Shown here piece by piece: positions 1 to 8,717 of a stretch of DNA of 36,523 nt (positions are counted from its first letter, which is position 1; every line of letters starts with the position of its first letter). Position numbers and translations under genes: made by a program. Under the pieces are notes generated by a model that saw nothing but the letters and a program-made list of their open reading frames with translations, did not search any database and was not told where the DNA came from. Source of the DNA: Chloroflexota bacterium (GTDB lineage: Bacteria; Chloroflexota; Limnocylindria; Limnocylindrales; CSP1-4); assembly GCA_004297395.1 (NCBI GenBank), contig SCUO01000004.1:1-36523 (forward strand), in the 5' to 3' direction.

Positions 1-11
1 GGAGGGAACAC

Positions 12-1655
12 GTGTCGGGTCCCGTATCCAGTCACGCCGAGCAGGCCGCGCGCGACGACGCGCACCTGCGGTCGCTCGGCATCAAGCCCGAGCTGCGACG
101 GACGCTGGGGTTCCTGTCGAACTTCGCGATCGCCTTCAGCTTCATCAGCGTCTCAACGGGCTCGTTCGGCAACTTCGGCGTCGGCATCGGGCTTGGCGGC
201 CCGGCGTTCTTCTGGTCGTGGCCGATCGTCATCGGCGGCCAGTTGCTGGTGGCCCTAGTCTTCGCCGAGCTCGCCAGCCACTTCCCGGTGGCTGGTTCCA
301 TCTACCAGTGGTCGAAGCGCCTGTCGAACCGGACGCTCGGCTGGTTCACCGGCTGGTTCTATTTCTGGGCGCAGGTCGTGACGGTCACGGCCGTGGCGGT
401 CATCGTGGCCTTCGTCATCGATGGCATCCACGGGCCGATGGCGGACGGGACGATCCTCCTGGACTCGCCTGACCCGACTGGCCTGACGACGATGTTCACG
501 TTCATCTCGCTCGTCACCCTGGTGATCACGACGCTGATCAACGCGTTCGGCGTCCGGCTGCTGAGCATCCTCAACAACCTCGGCGTCGCGACCGAGATCA
601 TCGGGATGTTCCTGTTCGCGCTGATCCTGCTGTTCTTCGCCAATCACCAGTCCCCGTCGGTCCTGTTCGAGACGGGCGGCGCCGAGGCCGCGACCGGCGG
701 CAGCTACTTCCCGGCGTTCCTGCTCGGGATGTTCATGTCGCTGTTCATCGTCTACGGCTTCGATACCGCCGGGACCTTCGGCGAGGAGACGATCGACGCC
801 AGCCGCCAGGCGCCGCGCGGGGTCCTCTCGTCGATCCTGATCTCGGGCGCCGTTGGGGTGATCTTCCTGCTCGGCGTCATCCTCGCGATCCCCAGCGTCC
901 CGGACGCGATGGCCGAGGGCCAGGCCGGCGGCTTCCCGATCGCCACGACGATCATCGGCGCCCTCCAGAGCGAGCTCATCGCCGGGATCACCCTTGGCGA
1001 GCTGTACCTGTTCGTGATCCTCGCCTCGGTCTTCGTCTGCACCCTGGCGATCCAGGGCGCCGCGACCCGGATGATGTTCTCGATGAGCCGCGACCGCCAC
1101 CTGCCGCTGGGTCGCCTCTGGGGCCAGGTGAACCCGTCGTTCAAGACGCCCGCAAACGCCGCGATCGCGGTCGGCGTGCTCGCGGCGATCCCGATCCTCG
1201 TCGTCGGGCCGCTCGGCGGCTTCTACATGTCGATCGCGGCGACGGGCCTCATCTATCTCAGCTACTTCCTGTGCAACCTCGGCGTCCTGATGGCCCGCCG
1301 GCGCGGCTGGCCCCACAAGCCCGCCTGGTTCAACCTGGGTCGCTGGGGCATGCTCGTGAACGTGCTCGCCCTGGTCTGGGGCGGCGCGATGATCGTGAAC
1401 ATCGGCCTGTGGCAGGACAAGGGCCTGTTCGGCGAGTTCGGCGGCGATGGCCGAGGGTTCACCAACCCGGCCTTCTCGGCATTCTTCACGCCGTTCGGCC
1501 AGACGTACGAGAACCTGCCGCCGTGGCCGACATTCGAGGTCATCGTCGCCACGATCCTGATCTTTGGCGCCATCTACTACGCCCTCGAGGTACGCGGCCG
1601 AGCACACGATGTTGAGTCGGCCGACGCCGCGACGGGCGAGACGCTCATCGGCTGA
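12..1655 (+). CDS. APC-superfamily amino acid/choline-type permease
   Basis: A 547-residue integral membrane protein that probably imports an amino acid, GABA or choline-like substrate by secondary transport. About twelve hydrophobic segments run from residue 30 to 535. The N-terminal stretch FSNFAIAFSFIS-like, the GGPAFFWSWP segment and AGSIYQWSKRL around residues 90-105 are typical of the amino acid/choline transporter branch of the APC superfamily (family knowledge). The GTG start is preceded by GGAGGG at bases 1-6, a good ribosome binding site. The upstream gene, if any, lies outside the window. A strong hairpin follows at 1705. It sits ahead of a choline-kinase-like gene and a dimethylglycine-dehydrogenase-like gene, which makes a methylated amine or amino acid substrate plausible. 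The exact substrate cannot be read from the sequence. Confidence 0.9.
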   Translation: MSGPVSSHAEQAARDDAHLRSLGIKPELRRTLGFLSNFAIAFSFISVSTGSFGNFGVGIGLGGPAFFWSWPIVIGGQLLVALVFAELASHFPVAGSIYQWSKRLSNRTLGWFTGWFYFWAQVVTVTAVAVIVAFVIDGIHGPMADGTILLDSPDPTGLTTMFTFISLVTLVITTLINAFGVRLLSILNNLGVATEIIGMFLFALILLFFANHQSPSVLFETGGAEAATGGSYFPAFLLGMFMSLFIVYGFDTAGTFGEETIDASRQAPRGVLSSILISGAVGVIFLLGVILAIPSVPDAMAEGQAGGFPIATTIIGALQSELIAGITLGELYLFVILASVFVCTLAIQGAATRMMFSMSRDRHLPLGRLWGQVNPSFKTPANAAIAVGVLAAIPILVVGPLGGFYMSIAATGLIYLSYFLCNLGVLMARRRGWPHKPAWFNLGRWGMLVNVLALVWGGAMIVNIGLWQDKGLFGEFGGDGRGFTNPAFSAFFTPFGQTYENLPPWPTFEVIVATILIFGAIYYALEVRGRAHDVESADAATGETLIG

Positions 1656-1704
1656 GCGTCGCGGCCGAGCGCGTCCCAGCGCTCCCTGCGTCCATCGCGG
1701 CCCG

Positions 1705-1732
1705 ACGGCGCGGCGGTGACCCGCCGCGCCGT
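1705..1732 (+). terminator. Hairpin terminator after the permease
   Basis: A perfect 12-bp stem (ACGGCGCGGCGG at 1705-1716 and its complement at 1721-1732) closes a TGAC loop and is followed by TTCGATT. It lies 50 bp after the permease stop codon and well before the next start, so it probably ends the permease transcript. The T tract is weak. The rest of 1656-1797 shows nothing else I can name. Confidence 0.65.
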
Positions 1733-1797
1733 TTCGATTCGGGCATCATGCGGACGGTCGATGGGGGCTGGTTGGAGCGTCCCGGGAGGACGGCACG

Positions 1798-2748
1798 ATG
1801 ACGGCGCCGGCAACGGACGAGGAGCTCCGGGGCGAGCTTCGGGAAGAGCTCACCCGTTCGATGCAGCGCGTCCCGGACCTTGCCGGGCGTGACCTCGCCT
1901 TCACGGCGCTCTCGGGCGGTATCACCAACCGCAACTTCCTGGTGACCGTGCCCGGCGTCCGGGATCGCTACGTGATCCGGATGGCCGGCAACGACACCCA
2001 CCTCCTGGGCATCAGTCGCGAGGTCGAGCACGCCGCCACCGTGGCCGCCGCCGGCGTCGGCGTCGGGCCCGAGGTCGTCGCCTTCGTGCGGCCGGAGGGA
2101 TACCTCGTGACCCGCTTCATCGAGGGCTCGCCGGTCACCGCGGAAGCGGTCCATCGGCCGGACACGATCCGGCGGGTCGCGGATTCGATCCGTCGGATCC
2201 ACGACGGCCCGGCCATACCCGGTCTCTTCGTACCGTTTCGGATCGTCGAGGCGTACCGGGCCCTGGCGATGGCCCGGGGCGTCCCGATCCCGGCCGAGTA
2301 CGACCTGGCCATGGCCATCGCCCGTCGCATCGAGCTCGCCTTCCTGGCCTCGCCGGTCGAGCTCCGGCCGTGCCACAACGACCTCCTGAACGCCAACTTC
2401 ATCGACGACGGCGAGCGGATCCGGATCGTCGACTGGGAGTACGCGGGGATGGGCGACCCGTTCTTCGACCTGGGCAACTTCTCCGTCAACCACGACCTCA
2501 CGCCGGACGAGGACGCCATCCTCCTGGAGGGCTGGGAGGGGGCCGTCCGGACGGCCCACGCCGGCCGCCTGTCCCTCATGCGGATCGCATCCGACTTCCG
2601 CGAGGCGATGTGGGGCGTGCTCCAGCAGGGCATCAGCACCCTCGACGTCGACTTCGTCGCCTACGCGGCGGAGCATTTCGACCGGCTCCTGGCGAACGCC
2701 TCCGGGCCGGCCTTCGAGCGGGCCCTGCGCGACGCGGCCGAAGGCTAG
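1798..2748 (+). CDS. Choline/ethanolamine-kinase-like phosphotransferase
   Basis: A 316-residue cytoplasmic kinase-fold protein (APH/choline kinase family). The N-lobe motif SGGITNRNFLV (residues 39-49) matches the nucleotide-binding loop of choline kinases. The catalytic loop is CHNDLLNANF with D195, and the metal-binding motif IVDWEYAG has D212. These residues suggest transfer of ATP phosphate to a hydroxyl group, perhaps choline, ethanolamine or an amino alcohol. The ATG is preceded by GGGAGGAC, and only 10 bp separate its stop from the next gene, so the two are probably co-transcribed. The neighbouring dimethylglycine-dehydrogenase-like gene agrees with choline-related metabolism. An aminoglycoside-type or other small-molecule kinase cannot be excluded. 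Confidence 0.8.
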   Translation: MTAPATDEELRGELREELTRSMQRVPDLAGRDLAFTALSGGITNRNFLVTVPGVRDRYVIRMAGNDTHLLGISREVEHAATVAAAGVGVGPEVVAFVRPEGYLVTRFIEGSPVTAEAVHRPDTIRRVADSIRRIHDGPAIPGLFVPFRIVEAYRALAMARGVPIPAEYDLAMAIARRIELAFLASPVELRPCHNDLLNANFIDDGERIRIVDWEYAGMGDPFFDLGNFSVNHDLTPDEDAILLEGWEGAVRTAHAGRLSLMRIASDFREAMWGVLQQGISTLDVDFVAYAAEHFDRLLANASGPAFERALRDAAEG

Positions 2749-2758
2749 CCGCGGGCCC

Positions 2759-5245
2759 GTGGAGCAGGCACAGGCCGTCATCATCGGCGGCGGCGTCGGT
2801 GGGACGTCGATCGCCTATCACCTTGCCGAGCTCGGCTGGACGGATGTCATCCTCGTCGACCGGGCCGAGCTGACCTCGGGCTCCACGTTCCACAGCGCCG
2901 GACTCGTCGGCCAGCTCCGCTCGAGCGTGACCCTGACCCGGATGATGATGTACGGGGCCGCCCTCTACCGGCGGCTCAGCGCCGAGACGGGCGTCGATGT
3001 CTCGTGGCACGAGGTCGGCTCCCTGCGGCTGGCGTCCACGAAGGCGCGCTACGAGGAGCTCCAGCGCCAGGCCGGTTGGGCCAAGACGTTCGGCCTGCCG
3101 CTCGAGCTGATCTCGGCCAAGGAGGCCCGCGAGCGGTTCCCGCTGATGACCCTCGACGGCGTCCTCGGGGCCGTGTGGCTGCCGACCGACGGCTGGCTCG
3201 ATCCGTCCGGGCTGGCCCTGGCCCTGGCGGCAGGCGCGCGAGCCCGGGGCGTCCGGATTCGGCAGCACACCCGGGTCGTCGGGGTGGGTGTGGAGCGTGG
3301 CCGGGTCACTGGCGTCGAGGTCGAGCTCCGCGACGGCTCCCGGGAGACGATCGCGGCCGATGTCGTCGTCAATGCCGGGGGCATGTTCGCGCCCGAGATC
3401 GGTCGCCTGGCCGGGGTCACCGTGCCGATCATCCCGATGGCCCACCAGTACCTCTTCACCCACGCCATCGAGGGCGTCCACCCCGGCCTGCCGACGATGC
3501 GCGATCCCGACAACCTGTGCTACTTCCGCGATGAGGTCGGGGGCCTGTGCATGGGGGGTTACGAGCGCGACCCCGCGCCGTGGTCGCTTGAGGGCGTCCC
3601 GCCCGACTTCAACCACCGCCTCCTGGATCCGGACTGGCCGCGCTTCGAATCGATCATGGAGGGAGCCATCCGGCGGGTCCCCGCGATCGCCGACGCCGGC
3701 GTGACCAGGATGATCAACGGCCCCGAGGCGTTCACCCCGGATAACGAGTTCATCCTCGGCGAGAGCGAGGTCCGCGGCTTCTTCGTGGCCGCTGGGTTCT
3801 GCGCCCATGGCATCGCCGGGACCGGCGGCATCGGCCAGCAGGTGGCCCGCTGGATCGTGGACGGCGAGCCCGATCTCGACCTCTGGAAGATGGACATCCG
3901 GCGCTTCGGCGGCCAGTACCGGAGCCAGGCCCTGACGCTTGCCCGGACGTACGAGAACTACGCGACCTATTACGACATCCACTACCCGAACGAGGAGCGC
4001 CTGGCGGCCCGGCCGCTGCGGGTCTCGCCGGCGTACGCCGAGGTCGCCGCCCTGGGCGCCGCCTTCGGCGAGAAGTCGATGTGGGAGCGGCCGAACTGGT
4101 TCACGCCCAACGGGGACGGCGCGGGCGTGTCGTCGCGGGCGGCCCTCGAGGCGCTCCGGCCGCGGGGCTGGGCCGGCGAGCACTGGAGCCCGGCGATCGG
4201 GGCCGAGGCCCTCGCGACACGGCGGACGGCCGGACTCTTCGACGAATCGAGCTTCGCCAAGATCGAGGTCGAGGGGAATGGCGCTCTCGCTTACCTCCAG
4301 CGCCTCTGCGCCAACGACATCGACCGTCCGGTCGGCTCGATCGTCTACAGCCAGATGCTCAACCGCCGCGGCGGGATCGAGTGCGACTTCACGGTCACCC
4401 GCCTGGCCGAGGACCGGTTCCTGATCGTCACGGGCACGGCCTTCGGCAACCACGATCTCGGCTGGCTCCGGAAGCACTTGCCGGCCGACGGCGGCGACGG
4501 CGGCGACGGCGGCGACGGGGCCGTCCGGGTCCGTGACGTGACCTCGTCGCGTGCATGCTTCGGGCTATGGGGACCGCGGGCCCGCGAGATCCTCGCGCCG
4601 CTGACGAAGGACGACGTGAGCGACGCGGGCTTCGGGTATCTCACGGCCCGGGAGATCAGCGTCGCCGAGATTCCGGTCCTTGCGCTGCGGGTGACGTATG
4701 TCGGCGAGCTCGGCTGGGAGCTGTACCCGCCGGCCGAGTACGGCCGGGCGCTCTGGAACGCCCTGTGGGCGGCCGGGCGCGACCACGGCCTGGTGGCGGC
4801 CGGCTACCGGGCGATCGATGCCCTGCGGCTCGAGAAGGGCTACCGCGTCTGGTCCTCGGACATCACCCCGGAGGAGACGCCGTACGAGGCCGGGCTGGGC
4901 TTCACCGCCAGGCTCGACAAGGGGGTGGACTTCATCGGCCGGGAGGCGCTCATCGCGGCCAAGGCCGCGGGACCCCGGAAGCGGCTTCGCTGCCTCGTCC
5001 TAGACGACCCGCGGTCCGTCGCCCTCGGCAACGAGCCGGTTCGGGTCGGCGGGCGGATCGTGGGCCGCGTGACGAGCGGGGGCTACGGCTTCGCCGTCGA
5101 GCGCTCGATCGCCTACGCGTACCTGCCGCCGGACGAGGCATCGATCGGCGGCCGCGGCGAGATCGAGGTCTTCGGCGAGTGGATCGGCTTCGAGGTGGCG
5201 CGCGAGCCGCTGTGGGATCCGGAAAGCGCGAGAATCCGATCATGA
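2759..5245 (+). CDS. FAD-dependent dimethylglycine/sarcosine dehydrogenase-like protein with GcvT domain
   Basis: An 828-residue two-domain flavoprotein. Residues 5-390 form a DAO-type oxidoreductase with the dinucleotide motif GGGVGG (10-15) and GSTFHSAGL, where H45 sits where dimethylglycine dehydrogenases attach FAD covalently. Residues from about 430 to 820 form a glycine-cleavage T-protein-like folate domain (YVGELGWELY, GYRAIDALRLEKGYR). Family members oxidatively demethylate dimethylglycine or sarcosine and can pass the one-carbon unit to tetrahydrofolate. The length is normal for this fusion. The start is GTG, 10 bp after the kinase stop. The stop overlaps the next start as ATGA at 5242. 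A Gly-Gly-Asp repeat interrupts the T domain at residues 578-586. The substrate is uncertain. Confidence 0.87.
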   Translation: MEQAQAVIIGGGVGGTSIAYHLAELGWTDVILVDRAELTSGSTFHSAGLVGQLRSSVTLTRMMMYGAALYRRLSAETGVDVSWHEVGSLRLASTKARYEELQRQAGWAKTFGLPLELISAKEARERFPLMTLDGVLGAVWLPTDGWLDPSGLALALAAGARARGVRIRQHTRVVGVGVERGRVTGVEVELRDGSRETIAADVVVNAGGMFAPEIGRLAGVTVPIIPMAHQYLFTHAIEGVHPGLPTMRDPDNLCYFRDEVGGLCMGGYERDPAPWSLEGVPPDFNHRLLDPDWPRFESIMEGAIRRVPAIADAGVTRMINGPEAFTPDNEFILGESEVRGFFVAAGFCAHGIAGTGGIGQQVARWIVDGEPDLDLWKMDIRRFGGQYRSQALTLARTYENYATYYDIHYPNEERLAARPLRVSPAYAEVAALGAAFGEKSMWERPNWFTPNGDGAGVSSRAALEALRPRGWAGEHWSPAIGAEALATRRTAGLFDESSFAKIEVEGNGALAYLQRLCANDIDRPVGSIVYSQMLNRRGGIECDFTVTRLAEDRFLIVTGTAFGNHDLGWLRKHLPADGGDGGDGGDGAVRVRDVTSSRACFGLWGPRAREILAPLTKDDVSDAGFGYLTAREISVAEIPVLALRVTYVGELGWELYPPAEYGRALWNALWAAGRDHGLVAAGYRAIDALRLEKGYRVWSSDITPEETPYEAGLGFTARLDKGVDFIGREALIAAKAAGPRKRLRCLVLDDPRSVALGNEPVRVGGRIVGRVTSGGYGFAVERSIAYAYLPPDEASIGGRGEIEVFGEWIGFEVAREPLWDPESARIRS
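4490..4516 (+). repeat. In-frame 9-bp tandem repeat coding Gly-Gly-Asp
   Basis: Three perfect copies of GGCGGCGAC, preceded by a further GAC, add the residues GGDGGDGGD inside the GcvT-like domain, between the segment ending KHLPAD and the strand beginning AVRVRD. The unit length is a multiple of three, so gain or loss of copies would keep the frame. It probably forms a flexible surface loop. Confidence 0.9.
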
Positions 5246-6138
5246 GCGGCGCTGCGTCCCCGTCATCGTCCTCGCCCCCGTTCCCGGCCCCGTTCGGCCC
5301 CGCGTGGAGCGCCTCGCTCCGGCGCGGCACGGACGCCGAGCTGCGCGGCTGGGTCGAGGCGGCCCTCGGCTGGTGTGACGACGCGGACGCGGTGAGCCTG
5401 GGCCACTTCCGCCGGAACCCGGAGATGCGGCAGAAGGCCGACCGCAGCTGGGTCACCGAGGCCGACACGGCCGTCGAGCGGCTCATCCGCGAACGAATCG
5501 CCGACGCCTTCCCGGACCACGGCGTCGTCGGCGAGGAGCTCGGCGACGACGGCGGCGGGGCGTCGGTCCGGTGGTTCGTGGATCCCATCGACGGCACCCA
5601 CAACTACCTCCGGGGCGTGCCGATCTGGGGCACGCTCCTGGGCGTCGAGCGCGACGGCGAACTGCAGGCGGGGGTGATGTCCGCCCCGGCGCTCGGCGGC
5701 CGCTGGTACGCCTGGCGCGGTGGCGGCGCCTGGGCGATGGAACTGGGCACCTCGCCCCGGGCGCTCCGCGTGTCGGGCGTCACGACGCTGGCCGAGGCCG
5801 CCATCTCGACGGCCAGCCACGCCGAGCTCGACGGCTCGGGCCTCGCGCCTGGCCTCCACCGGCTGCTGGACACCGTCTGGCGGGATCGGGGTTACGGGGA
5901 CTTCTGGGCCTACGCGCTCGTGGCCGGCGGTGCCATCGACGCGATGCTGGAGCTCGACCTGTCGATCTGGGACGCGGCCGCGCCGGCGGTCATCGTCGAG
6001 GAGGCCGGCGGCCGGATCACCGATTTCGAGGGTCGCCGGGTCTTCGATTCGGGCACGACCCTTGCCACGAATGGCGTCTTGCACGAGGCCGTACGCTCGA
6101 TGCTCGCCAGCGCGAGCAGAGGAGGGGAGCCCCGATGA
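5242..6138 (+). CDS. Inositol-monophosphatase-family phosphatase (HisN-like)
   Basis: A 298-residue Mg-dependent phosphatase of the IMPase superfamily. It shows VTEADTAVE (71-79), GEE (97-99), the signature DPIDGTHNY (114-122) and the C-terminal WDAAAPAVIVEEAGG motif, which together supply the metal ligands. Family members hydrolyse inositol phosphate, histidinol phosphate or 3'-phosphoadenosine phosphate. The DGTHNY and WDAAAP variants resemble histidinol-phosphatase types, but context gives no histidine genes. I place the start at the ATG overlapping the preceding TGA (ATGA), which fits translational coupling and removes a spurious upstream extension. The first 25 residues are Ser/Pro-rich and weakly conserved in character. 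The stop also overlaps the next start as ATGA. Confidence 0.85.
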   Translation: MSGAASPSSSSPPFPAPFGPAWSASLRRGTDAELRGWVEAALGWCDDADAVSLGHFRRNPEMRQKADRSWVTEADTAVERLIRERIADAFPDHGVVGEELGDDGGGASVRWFVDPIDGTHNYLRGVPIWGTLLGVERDGELQAGVMSAPALGGRWYAWRGGGAWAMELGTSPRALRVSGVTTLAEAAISTASHAELDGSGLAPGLHRLLDTVWRDRGYGDFWAYALVAGGAIDAMLELDLSIWDAAAPAVIVEEAGGRITDFEGRRVFDSGTTLATNGVLHEAVRSMLASASRGGEPR

Positions 6139-6884
6139 CCGAGGCCATGCCAAGCCACCCCGAACCACCCGCCGAGCGCTCGGCGGCAACCGATCCGTCC
6201 GGGCCGAACCCGGCCCGGCGGGCCCAGTTCCTGGCGACCGAGCACTGGAGCCTCCTCGCCACCCGATCGATGAGCTGGAACGAATCGTTCGCCCGGACCG
6301 GGATGTTCCTGACCTCGCTCTCGACGGCGACGGTCTCGCTCGCCCTCGTGGGCTCGGCCACCGACTTCGGCTCGGAGTTCGTCGTCTTCGCCCTGGTGGT
6401 CCTCTCGATCACCCTGTTCCTCGGCGTCGCGACGTTCGTCCGCCTCTCCCAGGTCAACAACGAGGACCTGTACTGGGTCGCGGGGATGAATCGCCTGCGA
6501 GGTCAGTACGCGAAGCTCGAGCCAGGGATCGAGGACGAGTTCGTGGCCGGGATCAGCCTCGACACCGAGGGCTTCGCCCAGACCTATGGGGCCATGAACG
6601 TGACCGGCTTCTCGGTCCTCCACGTCTTCGTGACGACGCCGGGTGTCATCGCGGTCGTGTGCTCGGCGATCGCGGCGGTCCTCGCCGCCCTCGTCGCCCT
6701 CCAGGTCACCCCGGCGATGGCCTCGGCGATTCCGGTCGGCCTCGTCGTGGGCGTCGTGTCCGTGGCCCTCTTCATCATCTACGCCCGGCGCGATGCGGCC
6801 GGCTACATGGCCCGGATGATCCGGTTCCAGGATTCCAGGGACGCCACCGCCGAGCGCCGGCGAGTCGAAGGTGATCGCGGATAG
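6135..6884 (+). CDS. Four-helix membrane protein of unknown function
   Basis: A 249-residue protein I do not recognise. It has a polar Pro-rich N-terminus (1-30), a pair of membrane segments at about 56-74 and 82-103, a conserved-looking polar middle (VNNEDLYWVAGMNRLRGQY, 108-125), and two more segments at about 168-190 and 199-217, ending in a basic tail. The topology suggests both ends inside the cell. The start is ATG in an ATGA overlap with the phosphatase, so it is translated as the last gene of this operon; GGAGGGGAG lies just upstream at 6121-6129. A role with the preceding metabolic genes is possible but cannot be stated. Confidence 0.8.
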   Translation: MTEAMPSHPEPPAERSAATDPSGPNPARRAQFLATEHWSLLATRSMSWNESFARTGMFLTSLSTATVSLALVGSATDFGSEFVVFALVVLSITLFLGVATFVRLSQVNNEDLYWVAGMNRLRGQYAKLEPGIEDEFVAGISLDTEGFAQTYGAMNVTGFSVLHVFVTTPGVIAVVCSAIAAVLAALVALQVTPAMASAIPVGLVVGVVSVALFIIYARRDAAGYMARMIRFQDSRDATAERRRVEGDRG

Positions 6885-6957
6885 CTACGCGGCGATGATG
6901 CCCGGTGCAGATCGACCCATGACGATCGGGCCGCTCGCCGGGGGAGGCACCGCAGCC

Positions 6958-6963
6958 TAGGCT
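6958..6963 (+). promoter_or_regulatory. -10 box TAGGCT, probably leaderless
   Basis: TAGGCT ends 6 nt before the ATG at 6970. The same 6-nt gap separates TATCCT from the first base of tRNA-Leu in this window, so transcription would begin at or beside the A of this ATG. No clear -35 is visible and no ribosome binding site precedes the ATG. Confidence 0.5.
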
Positions 6964-6969
6964 CAGGGC

Positions 6970-8223
6970 ATGCGCAATCGGGGGAAGCCGCTGGCCCTGC
7001 TCGGCCTGCCGCATGTGGCCGCAATCGCGATCGTGGTGGTGCTCGTATCACCTGGGCCGGTGCCCGGCGAGACTGCGACCGGGAGCTCGGGCGCTCCCGG
7101 CTCCACGGGAACGATTCCGCCGGGCATCATCGCGGCCGGGAGCACACGGCCCGGCCAGGCCACGGAAGGCGCGACGGTCGGGAACGGCGCCGCGAGCGCG
7201 ATCCCGTCCCAGCCGGGATCGACTGCCGCTGCGACCGCCATCACGCCGGCCGGCTCGCCGACGGCGGCCCCCACGAACGTCCCGACAACGGTCCCGGCAT
7301 CGAGCCCAACGTTCCGGCCGACCGCGGCGCCCACCATCGGCCCGACCACCGCGCCGCCGCCGTCGGCTGCCCCGACGCCCACCGCCGGCCCGATTCCGCC
7401 CCTCTCGGCCTGCCCGATCCTCCCGTCCGGCAATGTCTGGAACCGGCGCGTCGACGGCCTGCCGGTGGCCGCGAACAGCGTGGCGATGACCGCGGCGATC
7501 GGCCTGTCCGCCGGGCTCCATCCGGACTTCAGCAACGCCGGCGGCTACGGCATCCCATTCAACGTCGTCGGTACCTCGACGCCGCGGTCCAGCGTCAGCT
7601 TCCAGTACGACGACGAATCGGACCACGTGGGCTACCCGATCCCGGCGTCGCCGAAGATCGAGGCTGGCAGCGACCGCCACATCCTCATGATCGACACGAA
7701 CGACTGCGTCCTGTACGAGCTGTTCGCCGCCGCGAAGAGCGGCGCCAGCTGGTCAGCCGGTTCGGGGGCCGTCTGGGACCTCGGCTCGAACGCCCTCCGG
7801 GCCGACGGCTGGACGAGTGCCGACGCCGCGGGCCTGCCGATCTTCCCCGGCCTCGTCCGCTGGTCCGAGGTCGCCGGGGGCGCGATCCGTCATGCGATCC
7901 GGTTCACCGCCCCCCAGACCTGCGACGGCTACATCTACCCGGCCCGCCACGAGGCCGGCAACGGGTCATGCTCCACGTATCCGCCGATGGGCCTGCGCGT
8001 TCGCCTCAAGGCCTCGGTCGACACCAGCGGATTCGGGCCGCAGTCGCGGGTCATCCTGACCGCGCTCAAGGAGTACGGGATGCTCCTGGCCGACAACGGC
8101 TCGCCGTGGTACATCACCGGCGCCCCGGACAGCCACTGGGACGACGACGAGCTCCATGACCTGGGCCAGCTCACCGGTTCCGACTTCGAGGTCGTCGACA
8201 CGACCGGCTTCATAAACCAGTGA
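6970..8223 (+). CDS. Secreted protein with Thr/Pro/Ala-rich linker, unknown function
   Basis: A 417-residue exported protein. Residues 1-38 look like a signal sequence or membrane anchor (hydrophobic core AIAIVVVLV). Residues 40-140 are low-complexity Thr/Pro/Ala/Gly, a typical extracellular linker. The globular part (about 142-417) begins CPILPSGNVWNRRVD and contains SVSFQYDDESD, PARHEAG, MGLRVRLKASVD and a final block with YGMLLADNGSPWYI and DDDELHDL. Four cysteines in this part could form two disulfides. I recall similar uncharacterised secreted proteins in soil bacteria but cannot assign a function. It may act on or bind a polymer outside the cell, which is only a guess. The gene stands alone, with a -10 box close to its ATG and a shared terminator after it. 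Confidence 0.8.
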   Translation: MRNRGKPLALLGLPHVAAIAIVVVLVSPGPVPGETATGSSGAPGSTGTIPPGIIAAGSTRPGQATEGATVGNGAASAIPSQPGSTAAATAITPAGSPTAAPTNVPTTVPASSPTFRPTAAPTIGPTTAPPPSAAPTPTAGPIPPLSACPILPSGNVWNRRVDGLPVAANSVAMTAAIGLSAGLHPDFSNAGGYGIPFNVVGTSTPRSSVSFQYDDESDHVGYPIPASPKIEAGSDRHILMIDTNDCVLYELFAAAKSGASWSAGSGAVWDLGSNALRADGWTSADAAGLPIFPGLVRWSEVAGGAIRHAIRFTAPQTCDGYIYPARHEAGNGSCSTYPPMGLRVRLKASVDTSGFGPQSRVILTALKEYGMLLADNGSPWYITGAPDSHWDDDELHDLGQLTGSDFEVVDTTGFINQ

Positions 8224-8244
8224 CGCTGCGGGCGCGGCGTCACT
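8219..8244. terminator. Bidirectional hairpin between convergent genes
   Basis: An 8-bp perfect inverted repeat, AGTGACGC at 8219-8226 and GCGTCACT at 8237-8244, contains the stop codons of both the secreted-protein gene (+) and the last gene of the pot operon (-). It can fold on either transcript and probably terminates both. Confidence 0.5.
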
Positions 8245-8707
8245 CAGGGTCGTCGTCGAGGACCTCGCCCGTGGCCCGCTCGGCCATGTCGAGGAACGGC
8301 CCCACGAGGACCGCGATCGAGCCTGCCTCGAGCTCGTCCCAGGCGATGATGCCCATGACCGCCGCCTGGATCGCGCGAGCCAGGCGGATCCGGTCCTCCG
8401 GCCGGTCCGGCAGCGACTGGTAGAGCAGCAGCGTGTCGGGCAGGGTCAGGCGGCGGGCGTAGCCCTGGACGGCCCACTCGACGAACGTCGCCGCGGCGGC
8501 CCGGGCGGCGGCCTGGCGGGACGCGCCCCCGAGCGCCTCGAGGGCGGCGCGAAACGCCTCGTCGACGGCCGCCTCGTCCTCGCCCCGGGTCGCGAACAGG
8601 GCGTAGTCGTTGGCGCTCAGCCGCTCGAACTCGGCGGCGAATCGGCCGAGCCGGTCGCGGGCGGCCGCGGGCAGGGCGTCGAGATCGAGCTCGAGCTCGT
8701 CGGTCAC
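8240..8707 (-). CDS. Small alpha-helical hypothetical protein, last gene of pot operon
   Basis: A 155-residue, Ala- and Glu-rich, mostly helical protein that I do not recognise. Notable segments are LSANDYALFATRGEDEAAVDEAF and a middle hydrophobic helix LPDTLLLYQSLPDRPEDRIRLA. It has no signal peptide or clear membrane segment. I choose the GTG at 8707, 10 bp past the aminotransferase stop. Upstream in-frame sequence lies inside the aminotransferase gene, and the ATG nearest to it (8721) is in another frame and ends at once. Position suggests co-transcription with the aminotransferase. The function is unknown. Confidence 0.65.
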   Translation of the reverse strand: MTDELELDLDALPAAARDRLGRFAAEFERLSANDYALFATRGEDEAAVDEAFRAALEALGGASRQAAARAAAATFVEWAVQGYARRLTLPDTLLLYQSLPDRPEDRIRLARAIQAAVMGIIAWDELEAGSIAVLVGPFLDMAERATGEVLDDDPE

Positions 8708-8717
8708 CAGGCGGCGC

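Noticed and set aside
2633-4477. A 614-codon open frame opposite the flavoprotein gene
   Set aside because: Same artefact of GC-rich codon use; the sense strand encodes a complete FAD/GcvT protein.
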